Part shown: positions 23,823 to 34,606 of the stretch, one piece after another
Layout: every line of letters starts with the position of its first letter
Numbering within the stretch: position 1 is the first letter of the stretch
NCBI GenBank assembly: GCA_015183035.1
Contig: JACZZP010000015.1
Coordinates: forward strand, 1,426,001-1,490,000
Origin: Meloidogyne chitwoodi
Lineage: Eukaryota; Nematoda; Chromadorea; Rhabditida; Meloidogynidae
Direction: 5' to 3'
DNA length: 64,000 bases
Program-made: the position numbers and the translations under genes
The notes under the pieces: model-generated
What the model was told of the DNA's origin: nothing
Seen by the model: the letters and a program-made list of their open reading frames with translations, nothing else
Database searches by the model: none

Positions 23823-25053
23823 ATGTCGCTCCGACCTAAAGAAGGCGGCCTGGACATCGACAAAGGCTTCACGTTCGAGTCGACGACATACAAGTACAAG
23901 TTGGAGGAGCTAATTGGCGATGGTGGCTATGGACGAGTGTACGAGACTGAGGCCATTTTAAAGGGTAAAAAGCCGGAGACAAGGAAATGCGCGGTCAAAA
24001 TTGAGAGGCGTTCAGGAGCAACCGACATAGAGGCTCGTGTGCTTGAGGCGGCAAGGGAGAAGAACTGTCGTCACATTCCAAGGATCTTAGAACATGTAAG
24101 CGATAATCACACGTTAGGTGATGTATCTTTGTATTTAAGGGTTTCATTCAGCACAAGAGCTGCTCGTTCATTTCTATGGAGCTCAAGGGACGGACCTGCA
24201 CAAACTGAAGAAGGATCGGCATGGCGGAAAATTCACACTTGGTACGGCTGTGCGCGTTGCTCTCTCCACTCTGGAGGTATTATAATTTTCCTTTTAGCTG
24301 ATTTGTTTTCACCTAGGCGATAAAGGAACTCCATGAGCTCGGCTTCCTCTCAAGAGACATCAAGAGTGGAAACTTCGTTACCGGACAAACAACAACAGAC
24401 GACATAAGCAACATTTATTTGATAGACTTTGGTCTATGTCGAAAATATAAGGACTTGGTGTGTAGCTCCTATTATATTTTATAAAAATGTTTTCCCTTCT
24501 TACAGAACGACAATGTCTTCGCTCAAAGACCGGACGTTGGGTGGAGAGGAACGACTCGATATGGCTCTAGAAGTGCACATCTACACCATGATTTGGGGCG
24601 CAAGGATGACCTAGAGAGCTGGTTCTACATGATCGTCGAAATAACAAAGGGTTCACTTCCGTGGTCAGCGGAGAGCGGTACTTTAACAGTAAAGTTGACA
24701 ATAAAATACTTAAATTTTAGATCGCAGCATTGTCTACAAGTCGAAACTGGCGGCATTGAACAACTTGGATGGCTTCCTTAAAGACTGCCCGCAAGGATAT
24801 AAGGAGCTGATTGGGGCCATCAACAGGCTCAATTTTTGTGACACTCCGGCCTACAAGGACATGAGCAAAGTGTTGGAAAAAGTAATTTGGTGTCCAATAA
24901 ACGTAATTTAAAATTCTCCCACAGATACTCGCCGAACAAGGAATCGACAAGAAGGGACCGATGGACTGGGAGACTATTGAGGTGGCTGAGAGGCAAGGCC
25001 CTGCGGATGTGCTGGACTCATTTCCAACAACGACAACCCAGAGACGAGTCTGA
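23823..25053 (+). CDS. CK1/TTBK-like protein kinase with a one-base frameshift
   Basis: The first exon (23823-24095) encodes the glycine loop IGDGGYGRVYE and the lysine CAVKIE. Exon 2 is 24140-24276, exon 3 24317-24457 (LSRDIKSGNF catalytic loop with Ser for the usual His, and DFGLCRKY), exon 4 24506-24677 (GTTRYGSRSAH and KDDLESW, typical of CK1/TTBK), exon 5 24721-24881 and exon 6 24925-25053. Exons 1 and 3-6 join in frame. Exon 2 has 137 bases and changes frame at about 24191-24194: FISMELKGR is in one frame and LHKLKKDRHGGKFTLGTAV in another. One base is missing compared with an open frame, within a short G run. This is either a sequencing error or a real mutation that kills the gene. The family is greatly expanded in nematodes and often linked to sperm. 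The nearest orthologue is unknown. Confidence 0.75.
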
Positions 25054-25559
25054 CCAGCGTCTAATGTCAGAAGAGAAGATGCTGAATTTGATGAAATATG
25101 TCGAATATTTGCCTAAATTTGTTGTCGCTTATTTGATTTTGATTGTATTGTTCATATTGATTGTATTTTTGTTTGTATTGTTCATTTTCTTTGTAAAATT
25201 TTTTTTGAACTATAAACTTTGTAATTAGTCTAGTTGTGATTTTTGTTTTTCCAAAGATTCTCATCTTTTTAATTCGCTATTTCCCTTGGATATTTCGGAA
25301 ATGAAACATTTTAAATTTGTGTTTTGTCACGAAGCGAAACGCGACAAAAAAAGTAACGAAACGTTTCGCACATATGTACATATATTGTTCAAGTCGTTAA
25401 ACTTGTACGTTTGTGTATTTAATTAGGGTACATTTTTTCATCTTATTCTGTTATTCCTTTCAAATGTAAAACTAAATTATGATTTTTGAACATATTGTTG
25501 GTTTTTAATAAACATAAAGCTTTATTTTACTTATACATTTTTTTCAGAAAAAATAAAAT
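25054..25559. other. Intergenic region between kinase and MIF
   Basis: The 3' flank of the kinase is followed by a palindrome CGAAACGTTTCG (25357-25368) and a short G+C-richer patch with repeated GAAACG/GCGAC motifs (about 25328-25370). No gene is seen. The base composition returns to A+T-rich here, marking the right edge of the island. Confidence 0.5.
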
Positions 25560-25962
25560 ATGCCAATTTTAACTGTCTCTACAAATATTTCGGCTGAATC
25601 TGTTCCATCCACATTTACAAAGAATGTTTCCACAAAAATTGCAACTCTAACTGGAAAACCGGAATCTTACGTTATGGTTAATTTATTTAAAAAATAATTT
25701 TATCTATTTATATAATTTGTTAAAACATTTTTTAAAGGTTTTAGTCAATGCTGGACTAACAGGCTGTTTTGGAGGTTCTAATGAACCTTTCATCTACTCA
25801 GAACTTCAATCTATTGGAGGCTTTAGTGAACCAAATAAAGTAGTTGTTGCAATAACAAAACTCTTCACTGAAAGCTTTGGTGTTTCTGGTAGTCGAGTTT
25901 ATATAAAACTGACTGCTCCTGACCCCAGTAATTTTGGACATAATGGGCAGACCTTTGCCTGA
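25560..25962 (+). CDS. mif: Macrophage migration inhibitory factor (MIF) homologue
   Basis: Two exons (25560-25676 and 25738-25962) join to 113 residues starting MPILTVSTNI. Pro2, the catalytic base of MIF tautomerases, is present, as is a Lys in VSTKIATLTGK, where MIF has its conserved Lys-33 region. The second exon has GCFGGSNEPFIYSELQSIGG and ends NFGHNGQTFA. Length and motifs fit the MIF/D-dopachrome tautomerase family. There is no signal peptide, as usual for MIF, which leaves cells by a non-classical route. In parasitic nematodes MIFs can act on hosts; whether this one does is not shown by the sequence. A broken copy of exon 2 lies 3.5 kb upstream. Confidence 0.93.
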
Positions 25963-26243
25963 TGAGTTATTCAAACATAAATGATTATAGATATTCCTTA
26001 GTAGATCATAAGGACATTTTATTCTAAATAGTAAGTATTGAATATTTTTATATTCTTTCGAAATTGATAAATATGGAAAATCGATATTTTTAAAAAAATT
26101 TTCCAGCGCCGATCAATTCTAATGAGATCTAAATTTTTAAAAGCCATTTATTTATTCTTAACAAATTTTTGATTTTATTTAAAAACGAAACTGTAACTCA
26201 ATAAAATCATATAACAAAACTTGACATCCATTCTTTTATTCTA

Positions 26244-26658
26244 TTACATTTTGTTTGGAATAATCCCGTCTTTTTGAGCCAGACGTAAAATGCAGTCATC
26301 AGATTCGCCCTGAAGCAAACAAAATGAATTAAATGTGAAAGACTTTCAGAATTTCTTCTGACAGTTCAAATAATTCTACTTTATTAATTATTAAAAATTA
26401 TTTTTAAACAATCAAACCATGAAACGCAGCTTTCCACAGATAGCATAACGCGTCACTTCTCCATTGATCATACGTCCAGTCAAAGGATCAACGCGAACAA
26501 TATCCAATTGGATGGAAGCATGGTCCTTTGCTGATATGATCCTTGATGACGACGAACTAAATATATATTCATTATAGTTATGCCATAGAAATTCTTAGGA
26601 AAACAAACCACTTCCTCGGTATATATAAATCAGCAAGTATACCAGCGTCGTTTTGCAT
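26244..26658 (-). CDS. rps-21: Small ribosomal subunit protein eS21 (RPS21)
   Basis: Three exons on the minus strand encode about 87 residues: [56 protein letters not shown] and [20 protein letters not shown]. These match the whole length of eukaryotic ribosomal protein S21, a 40S subunit component. Its start codon is 192 bp downstream of the tcer-1 stop on the same strand, a spacing compatible with a nematode operon or trans-spliced pair. It converges with MIF, whose stop is 281 bp away. Confidence 0.95.
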
Positions 26659-26849
26659 AGTTTCTTTTTCAGACTAATAAAAAATAAAATTATAAAGCAA
26701 ATAAACAGAATAAAATGATTAAATAAATCAAAAAAATGGAAATTTAAAAAGAAATAGGAAATTTAATAATATTATTTTAAAACAAAATAATAAAAGTAAA
26801 CAATCATCCCCAAGTTTTAAAATGCCAAAAATCCATTCTTTATAATTCA

Positions 26850-29800
26850 CTACTTTCTACGTCTATCAGGGTCTTCATTTCGCGTAGGAGGTGGTGGTGG
26901 TCCTTTGCGATCGAGTAAATCCAAATATTCGTCCAATATTCGTTCACGTTCACTCGGACGATCTTTCAGAACCAAATAACGTGTGTCATTCTAAAAAAAT
27001 ATTTTAAAAATTATGAATTAAAATTGTACAAATTAAACATTGTTCTTATCACTAATTGTTTTAAAGTGGGGGAAATGCGAAGTAACAGAGTGGGAAACTT
27101 AGCCAACTACACTAAACTACATCACCCAGAGTATTGATTTATTTGATTTTTTTAGATTTATTAAAATTCACTTCCAACACAGCCAAAATATCGCGTAAAT
27201 GCTGCTCATTCTCTGTAATCATTTGTTTAGACTTGAAGGTGATAATTTTTGTTTCACGAAGAAGAGCTTCAAAACCATCGAGTGCTTGGCGATGACGACG
27301 TTCCATCCAATCACGATATTCATATTCAAGCTTCTAATAAAAATTTTCAATAAAATAATATTTTTATTAAAAGAATACCCGTTCATCAATTTTAAGTTTA
27401 GAAAATCGTTCATCTTCAGCAATTGTCTTCTTTGCATTGTGCCATTTTGTAGTAAAAGTGATATGTTGGTGCTCATCAAGAATCTATTAAAAAGTAAAAA
27501 GAATTATATTTAGAAAAAAACCTGAAAAAATATGTCACGTTTCTTTCTCTCCAAATCTCGAATGTGTTCACGAAAATGCCGTTCTTTAGCCTCTTTATCA
27601 AGAAATTCACAATTTTGATAGCGAGAATCTTTTTTCAATATCTTTCGTCCATCATGCCAGTTAATATCAGTGTTTTTAATCTAATAAAAATTTTAAAATG
27701 AAATGAATGTGAGAATTATTAGAAAACAATAAAATGGCAAAGAGTGCCATTTTTATTTTTAATTAATTATAATAGATATCTGCCATAATTTTGGGTAAAT
27801 AATTAATCAAAATTGGAAAGAAAAAGTGCACCCCATATACTATGAACAGCCAATAATTGAACAGAATTCAACAATATTATTCAAAAAAATATTTACCAAA
27901 TCCATTAGAAGAGCTTTAAAATTTTGTTCATGTTCAAGTAATTTATGACGTTCATGTTCCCGAGTTCGTTCCTTCAAATGTTCGCCTAATTCTTCTTCCA
28001 CTTGACGTTTTCTGTCTTCTAGAGCCTTTTCCTCTGCTGTCTTCTCACCAATCTTTTCTACCTTTTCTTTTTCTTTATCACGTCTTCGACTGCTGCTAGA
28101 AGTATTGTTAGTGCTGCTATTTTTTCTTCTCTCTTTATCACGATCCTCGTTTGCTTGTTTTTCAAGCAAAGCTTTTTCCTTTGCAGCATTTGCCGCCTCT
28201 AAAGCTTCATCTGCTAGTCTTTTTGTCTCAGCTTCCTCTTCCTAGTTTTCAATTTATATATAAAATAAAAAATAATAAAGCTACCGCTGTTGGTTCTGGG
28301 CAAGTTTTGACGTGTTCATCAAACAATTTTTGTCTCGTCTCGCTATCCAGATTTTTATTTCTGTAGCGTTCATCTTTATCCAATTTCTTCTTCACAATAG
28401 TCCAAATAGAATTTCGTCTTAAATCCTCTTGCTCTTTCAAAAAGGCGGTAAAAGCTTCTTTAGCCTAAAAATTAAGTAATACAAATAGCATTTCAAAAAA
28501 GGTTAAGAATTAAAACCTTTTCACGTTCTTTTCGCTTCTCTTCCTTTTCTTTTTTATAGAGCTGTTCAACATAATCTTTAAAAAAAGCCTCGCGATCACG
28601 AACTTTATCCACAGCTTTAAACCTAGGATCCTTTAACCATTTTGTAGAGAAAGATGAAAAAGTTGACCTGAATATTTTTTAAATATACATAAATTAATAA
28701 TTATGAATATATTATTTCATACTTTCCATGTAACTTTGCTTCTTCCAAAAGTTTCATAAATTCCGCCTTAGCTTCCTTTGCACGCTTTCTCTTCTCCTCC
28801 TTTTCAATTTCCGCACGTTCTTTGCAATAGGCATCGAAAGCTGCCTTTCGCTCAACTGCACTCAATAATAAATAGCGTTGATCAAAAACAATCTGGTTTG
28901 AGATAAAAAATATAATTAAAAAATAAAAAAAAACAGGAGTCCTTTTAAGACTATTAAAAAAATGTTAGAATTACCTTAGAAAGCTCCTTCTCCCATGTAC
29001 TTGTTGCGCTCACTTTTTTATCCTCTAGCAATTGACGAAATTGTTTGATACGTTCTTCAAGAGGAATCTAAATTGTGATATAATTTTTTTAATTTTTTAA
29101 AATGTAATTTGAAACCTTTTCACGTTCTCTTTGAGCTTCCAATTCAGCTTGAATCGCCGGATCAATAGGCTTTTCCTGTTGTAAAACAGGCAATGCTAAT
29201 TTTGGTTGTTTATGATTATTAAGTTGCATTTTTAATTCCTCCTCAACTCTGAATAAAATTTAGAATATAACTTAGACTTTGAAACACATTGTTACCTTTT
29301 CTCTTTACGAGATTTCTTTTTTGGAGATTTTGCCGGTATTTTCTGTTGCTGTTCTTCATCAGAATTTGATGTATCTGAATCTTGACCTTCTACTTCATCA
29401 TCTTCCTCCACTTCGTCCTCTTCACTCTCTTCCTTTTGTAGACGCTTTTGAGCACGATTGCTTAACTGCTCTTCTAAAAATTAATGAGCTTATCTTAAAA
29501 CTAAAAAAGTTAAGACTTGCTGGTGGTGGCTTTGAGACCAATAAATCAACATCAGGACGATTATAGAGTTCTGGAGGGCGCTCCCAAACAGATGTTCGAG
29601 TGCTAGGATTGAAGAAAAATACCTAAAGTTATTTATCATAATATTTGAAAAAACAGTCCATTTATCAAATTAATCAACTTACACGATTGTCTCCAGTCCA
29701 AACAACACACCATGGTGTACCAGCAACAGCATTACTTGTTACTGGACGTGATTTATCCTTTTGACCACCCTGTGGATTAGTTAAAGCAGCCTGTGGACCA

Positions 29801-32648
29801 CCAGTTGCAGTCGAAGGACGAAAACCTGCATAACCGATACCAATCGGAGACATCCCAGCACCTCCCATCATACCAGGGAATCCAGCCATATTAGGTGGAA
29901 GTACATCACCATTTTCACGAGCAGCAGCTAAATAATAATTTTGATAAATATTTTAAATAAAATTTAATAACAACCTTCCTTATCAATCAATGCTTTCGGT
30001 TTTGTCCATGTATTTTCACGCGTTAAAAAATTGTAGTAATACTTTTTGCCATCTTGTGCTGTAAACTCTTGCCAAGCATCATTAGGATTAGTAGGACCAC
30101 CAGGAAAACCAGGAGGCATCATAAATGGAGCTGAAATTAAAAAAAAACAAAGAATATATAATCATAAAAACAAACGATGCATTCCGCCAGATAGAGGTCC
30201 GCCACCATGTTGCTGTAGCATTTGTTGTTGCTGTTCTGAAAAAACAACAAGATTATGAAAAAAATAACATTATTTTTTTTATCCTAAAACTTCGTATCAA
30301 AAGAAGAAAGTCTTTAATGCCTAGAAGCTTAAAAAATTTAATTAAAGTTCTTTTTTATGATCGGAAATGACTAAAAAAATTTTAAAGATAAAAATAATAA
30401 TAATGTTAGGGATAGTAAAGAAGAGGAATATTATAAAAAATAAATTCCAAAAGACAAAATTTAATTTTTAAAATTTTTATTTTTAAATCCAAAACCCCTG
30501 AATAAAAATCTAATCCTAAGTCTACAAAATTCTATACAGTACACTATATTACTGTGACTATGACGGTGAGAGAAAAGTAGCCGAATTTGTTCAATGTTAA
30601 TGGGACACAAAACGAGCAGTTCCTCCTCCCCTCTTCTTCCTCTGCCTTATTATTAGTTGCTGCAATAAAGTTCATCCAAAATAAAAGATAAGTAAGAAGT
30701 TAAATAAATTAACGTTTGATATAGGTTATTTTTAGAAAGATTTATATCAGGATTGCCGCAAGAATATTCTAGAGATTTTCTGGTTAAACTTTATTTTAAT
30801 TGTATTGTGAATTTTTAAGACGGCAATCCTGATTTATAAATATATTTTTAAATCCTACTCCTAATGTTTTTAGTTTTACTATAAAAAATTCAAAATATTT
30901 TAAAACAATAATTTTTTATTTCTTTAGCAACTAAATCACATTTTCCATAAATTTTTATTTAAAATATAAAAATACCAATAGCTGCCAAAAAAATAATTAA
31001 AAAAGACATTTCCTAAATTAATAACCACAAGCTATAGCCTTATATACACAACTTTTATGTAAACTTACGTTGAAAATCTATAATTTATTTAAATTTTTAT
31101 ATTAATTCCAAAACCAAAACTAAATATATATGTTAAAAGGTTAAACGATCACATTCCTACAACTTCTATTATAGTCAATGTTTTAAATAACGTTATATAA
31201 TCAAAATATACTACAAAAAGCAAAAAATTATTGAAAATTTGGAAAGTTTTAAGTGATGTGATTGAATAACTTAGGTGCTTTACTAATCAAACACTTCCCT
31301 ATTTACCTTATGCAGATTATTTTTTTAATTCTAAAATTTGTAAAAACGACAAAAGTCAAATTAAATTAAAAAGTTAAACAAATTGAGATGGAATAAAAAA
31401 ATTAAAAAATATAAGGTATGAGGATAACAACAAAATCTAAAACTATTAAAATGGCAAAACCCAACCAACCTTTTTCATCACGTTGAGACTGTTCCACTGC
31501 TCGTTGAATCTCATCTTGCTGCATAACAACGGCAAGTGAAGGCTCAGGACGTTCCCATACAGTTTGACGATTTTCAGATTGATAAAAATATGATTTACCT
31601 TCAGCCGTTTTAGTCTCGATCCAAAGTTCCTTTTCAGCCGAAATTCCCAAAATCTTTAAATTAAAAGAATATATGAGTGGAATTATTAAAAACCTTTTTG
31701 AGTCGTTCTGTTTGATTGGCAGGTTGTTGAGAAGGCTGACCATTCTGTTGATGTCCATTTTGCATCTGAGGTCTCATACCATAATGCATTGGTGGCATTC
31801 CCATTTGAGGTCTAAAACCAGGCGGCATCGGCCCAAAACCTCCTCCAGGGGGAAACGGCGGTCTGCCACCACCCATTAGTGGACGATGCGGTCCACCTGC
31901 AGATCCAGGTCCCATGTTCATCGGTCCCATATTTTGCGGAGGTCCACCTAGTATAATTAAAGTTGATTTAATTGGTACGAATAATAACAAATACTAACAC
32001 AAAAATCACCAACACAAACCTATATTCATTGAAGAAAATGGCGCAATTTGTCCATAAACTAAAAGTTTTTGTTTTCCAAAATAAATGATAACTTCCCGAA
32101 ATAATGTGAAAATGCGAAAAAGAGAAAAGGACAAAAAGACCAGAAAGTTTTTAAAAAGGACAGATTTCAAAGAAACTTCACAGTAAACTAAACAGAAAAA
32201 AGAACAAACATCGTGGAGGTCCTTGATTGTTGAAGAATGAAGGTCCATCACCTCCATGCATTCCAGGTGGCATAAAATTAGGAGGCATTGGTCGAAAATT
32301 TGGATGCGGTTGACGCATTTGTGGAGGATAACCTCCAGGCGGTCCTCCTCCATTTGGCGGAAACGAATTTGAAGGCATTGGAAAACGATGTCGAGGAGGT
32401 TGCAAGAATCCAACACGGGGAACAAAATTTTGACTGTATAAAAAGATAAATGATATTTAAATAAAATAAAACTTTGGTGATGGTTGTTCTTGTTCTTGTG
32501 ATTTTTGTTGTTCTTGTTCTTGTGATTTTTGTTGTTCTTGTTCTTGTGATTTTTGTTGTTCTTGTTCTTGTGTCTTTTGAACGTCTTCGCCTTTTTCAAC
32601 ATTTTCTTGTTCTTGATTTTCTTCTTGTTCTGTTTGTTCTTCGCTCAT
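26850..32648 (-). CDS. tcer-1: TCERG1/CA150 orthologue with three WW and about six FF domains
   Basis: This is a nuclear factor linking transcription elongation and splicing; in C. elegans TCER-1 also promotes germline-dependent longevity. The start at 32648 gives a Glu/Gln-rich N-terminus with a repeated QEQEQQKS unit, then a Pro/Gly/Met-rich region (31660-32405). WW 1 is at 31500-31650 (ELWIETKTAEGKSYFYQSE and WERP). WW 2 is at 29985-30090 (QEFTAQDGKKYYYNFLTREN and WTKP). WW 3 is at 29560-29710 (VVWTGDNRVFFFNPSTR and VWERP). An acidic/Lys-rich linker (29290-29480) is followed by FF domains from about 29120 to 26930, for example FRQLLEDKKVSATSTWEKEL, FMKLLEEAKLHGK, FTAFLKEQEDLRRNSIW, FKALLMDLIKNTDINWHDG, FFQILDEHQHITFTTKWHN and FEALLRETKIITFKSK. 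The tag stop is 26850-26852. Intron 30241-31470 is long for this window. Confidence 0.93.
30741..30840. repeat. Small inverted-repeat element in a tcer-1 intron
   Basis: TTTATATCAGGATTGCCG (30741-30758) is mirrored by CGGCAATCCTGATTTATAAA (30821-30840), with 13 bases perfectly complementary (ATCAGGATTGCCG) and 62 bases between the arms. It could be a short foldback element. No clear target-site duplication was found. Confidence 0.45.
32484..32572 (-). repeat. 24-bp coding tandem repeat in tcer-1
   Basis: A 24-base unit (TTGTTCTTGTTCTTGTGATT plus four bases on the plus strand) is repeated about 3.7 times with nearly no divergence. In the tcer-1 frame it encodes repeats of QEQEQQKS, so length changes keep the frame. 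Confidence 0.85.
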
Positions 32649-33120
32649 AATAATAATTAAATTGTAAATATTCTCTAAAACAAAAAATCTAAAATTTCAG
32701 AAATACTAATCGATTAATTTACATAAATATGACGATGCTTTATTTTCATCTTCTCTATATTATTCATTTTTCTCTTTCTATAACCGGAGGATATCGTATC
32801 AAAAGTGGTAAAGCGACAAAATGGTAAACATCAAAAAATGTTACAAGATTAAATGGTAACACGACAAAATGGTACAACTGATATGATGTTTATGTAACAA
32901 AAGTAATTAAAATTAAAGTTATGGATCAATTTGAGTAAAAACTGATTTAAATTTTAGTTAAATTAATTAATCATTTTTCTACCTAATAAATAATTATTTA
33001 TATTTATTTTCACAATTTATTTATTTATTCACTCCTCTTTTTTAATATTAAAAAAACAAATATATATTTATAAATTTATGTATTTCATATTTCTTTCAAA
33101 ATTTAAAACTAAATTATTTA
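32649..33120. other. Intergenic region with a degenerate repeat
   Basis: The region between the tcer-1 start and the end of the next gene contains three loose copies of a motif like CGACAAAATGGTA (about 32813-32877). Otherwise it is plain A+T-rich DNA with no gene. Confidence 0.45.
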
Positions 33121-34606
33121 TTATTCATCAAAAATCATTCTTCGATTAATTAAAAAAGGATGTTGAAAATTAATTAAATTATCTGCAGCAGCGGCAGAAT
33201 TAATTGATGATTGTTCTGATGGAAAATTTATTAACCTTTAATATTAAAATATAATTAATTATTTAAAAAGAAAAATAAATAAATAATTTTATAAAAATTA
33301 ATAACATTTTCTTGTCCATAAATAAATAAAATAAAAAAAGAAAATTTTAAAAAAATTCAAAATTTTATTTATTTTTTAAGGTATTATTTGTTTCTATTTT
33401 TAGGAAAAAATTAATTTTAAAAATTTCTTTATTTTTATAAAAAATCAAAAAAAAATTATTCTTTTTTATTTTAAAATAAAAATATATTAAAAATAATCAA
33501 ATTTTATTTTCCTTTTTTTGTTTCATTTTTGGCTTTCTTTTTTTTTATTTTCACAAATTTGATTACTTTTAAAATTTTCTTTTTTTATTTTAAATAAAAT
33601 TATTCAAAATCTCTAAAAATTATTTATTTTTTTTAAATAATTTCTTCCAAAATAATTAATTATTTTTTTATATTATTTAAAGTTTTTTTTATTTAAATAA
33701 TTTTAAATATTAAATTATCTAAATAAATTTTATAAAATGTTTTTTATCATATTTCAAAAATAAATAAAGATTATTAATTTATTTTTTCAATTTTTTATAA
33801 AAAATATATTTTATTTTTTCCTTACATTCCTCTTTTCCAAATATTATTATTATTATTTGGTATTAAATTATTAAATTGTTTTTGTTGTTCTTCTAATAAA
33901 TGTTCACCAATTAAATTATCATTATTAGAATAACCAATAATATTAATTCCTAATTGACTAAGTGCTCTAGCTGAGGGAATTAATGATCTTTTAGCTGACA
34001 TTTCATCCCAGGCATAAAAACGTTTTTTCTAAAATTTAAAATTATAATATTTTAATTTATTTTATTTATTAATTATTAATATTACTAAATATTTAAATTA
34101 TTATCTTCTTCTTTTACTACTTTTATTTATTTATATAATAATATAATTTAAATAACATAGTTTTTTTAGTTTTACTGTACTTTAGTATTTTTTTTGTAAA
34201 TTCAATTGGGCATAGTGAAGGTTTTTTTATTAGAGAATGTAAAGAAAGTAAATAGAAAAAACAAATAAAAATTTGAGAAAATACAAAAATTAATAAGCCA
34301 ACTGTCTCCAAAACGGCTGCGTAAAAACATCCTTTTCATTCCTTTCCTACCGTAAATTAATTTTTCTAATTATTTTTTAATTCGAAAATAAATAAATATT
34401 TAAATAAATAATTAAATTAATATTACCATTTGATGTTCAAATTGTTGTTCTTCTTTTTTAAAAATTGGAAAATTATTAATTGATGGTTTAGCCGAGGATT
34501 GACAAATTAAAAAAATTAAAATAATTCCAATAAAATATATTATAATTAAATTAAAATTAATTAAAGAAGAAGAAGAACATTTATTTAAATTTGAATTATT
34601 AAGCAT
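33121..34606 (-). CDS. Putative neuropeptide precursor with an RFYAWDEM peptide
   Basis: Exon 1 (ends at about 34430) starts MLNNSNLNK and has a strongly hydrophobic signal sequence (IIIYFIGIILIFLICQSSA). Exon 2 (about 33830-34029) begins KKRFYAWDEMSAKRSLIPSA and ends at NNNIWKRG, where GTAAGG is a donor. Exon 3 (to the taa at 33121-33123) reads INFPSEQSSINSAAAADNLI, then FQHPFLINRRMIFDE. Dibasic KR/RR sites would release RFYAWDEMSA, a long middle peptide and C-terminal fragments. The FYAW core recalls the C. elegans NLP-43 peptide as I remember it, but no C-terminal Gly for amidation is present, so the match is tentative. It is divergent from the GGARxF precursor at 39073. Confidence 0.6.

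Noticed and set aside
24119..24139. A 21-base intron that would restore the kinase frame by shifting the donor
   Set aside because: The intron would be too short, and the resulting protein (HSAQELLVHFYGAQ) loses the kinase-like FISMELKGR segment.
22354..25053. Horizontal transfer of the G+C-rich PDZ/kinase block from bacteria or host plant
   Set aside because: Both genes have nematode-style introns and belong to families known to be expanded in nematodes. A move within the nematode genome is simpler.
32457..32602. Alternative frame with repeated NKNHK units over the start of tcer-1
   Set aside because: It is the second frame of the 24-bp repeat; the tcer-1 frame with QEQEQQKS continues into WW and FF domains.
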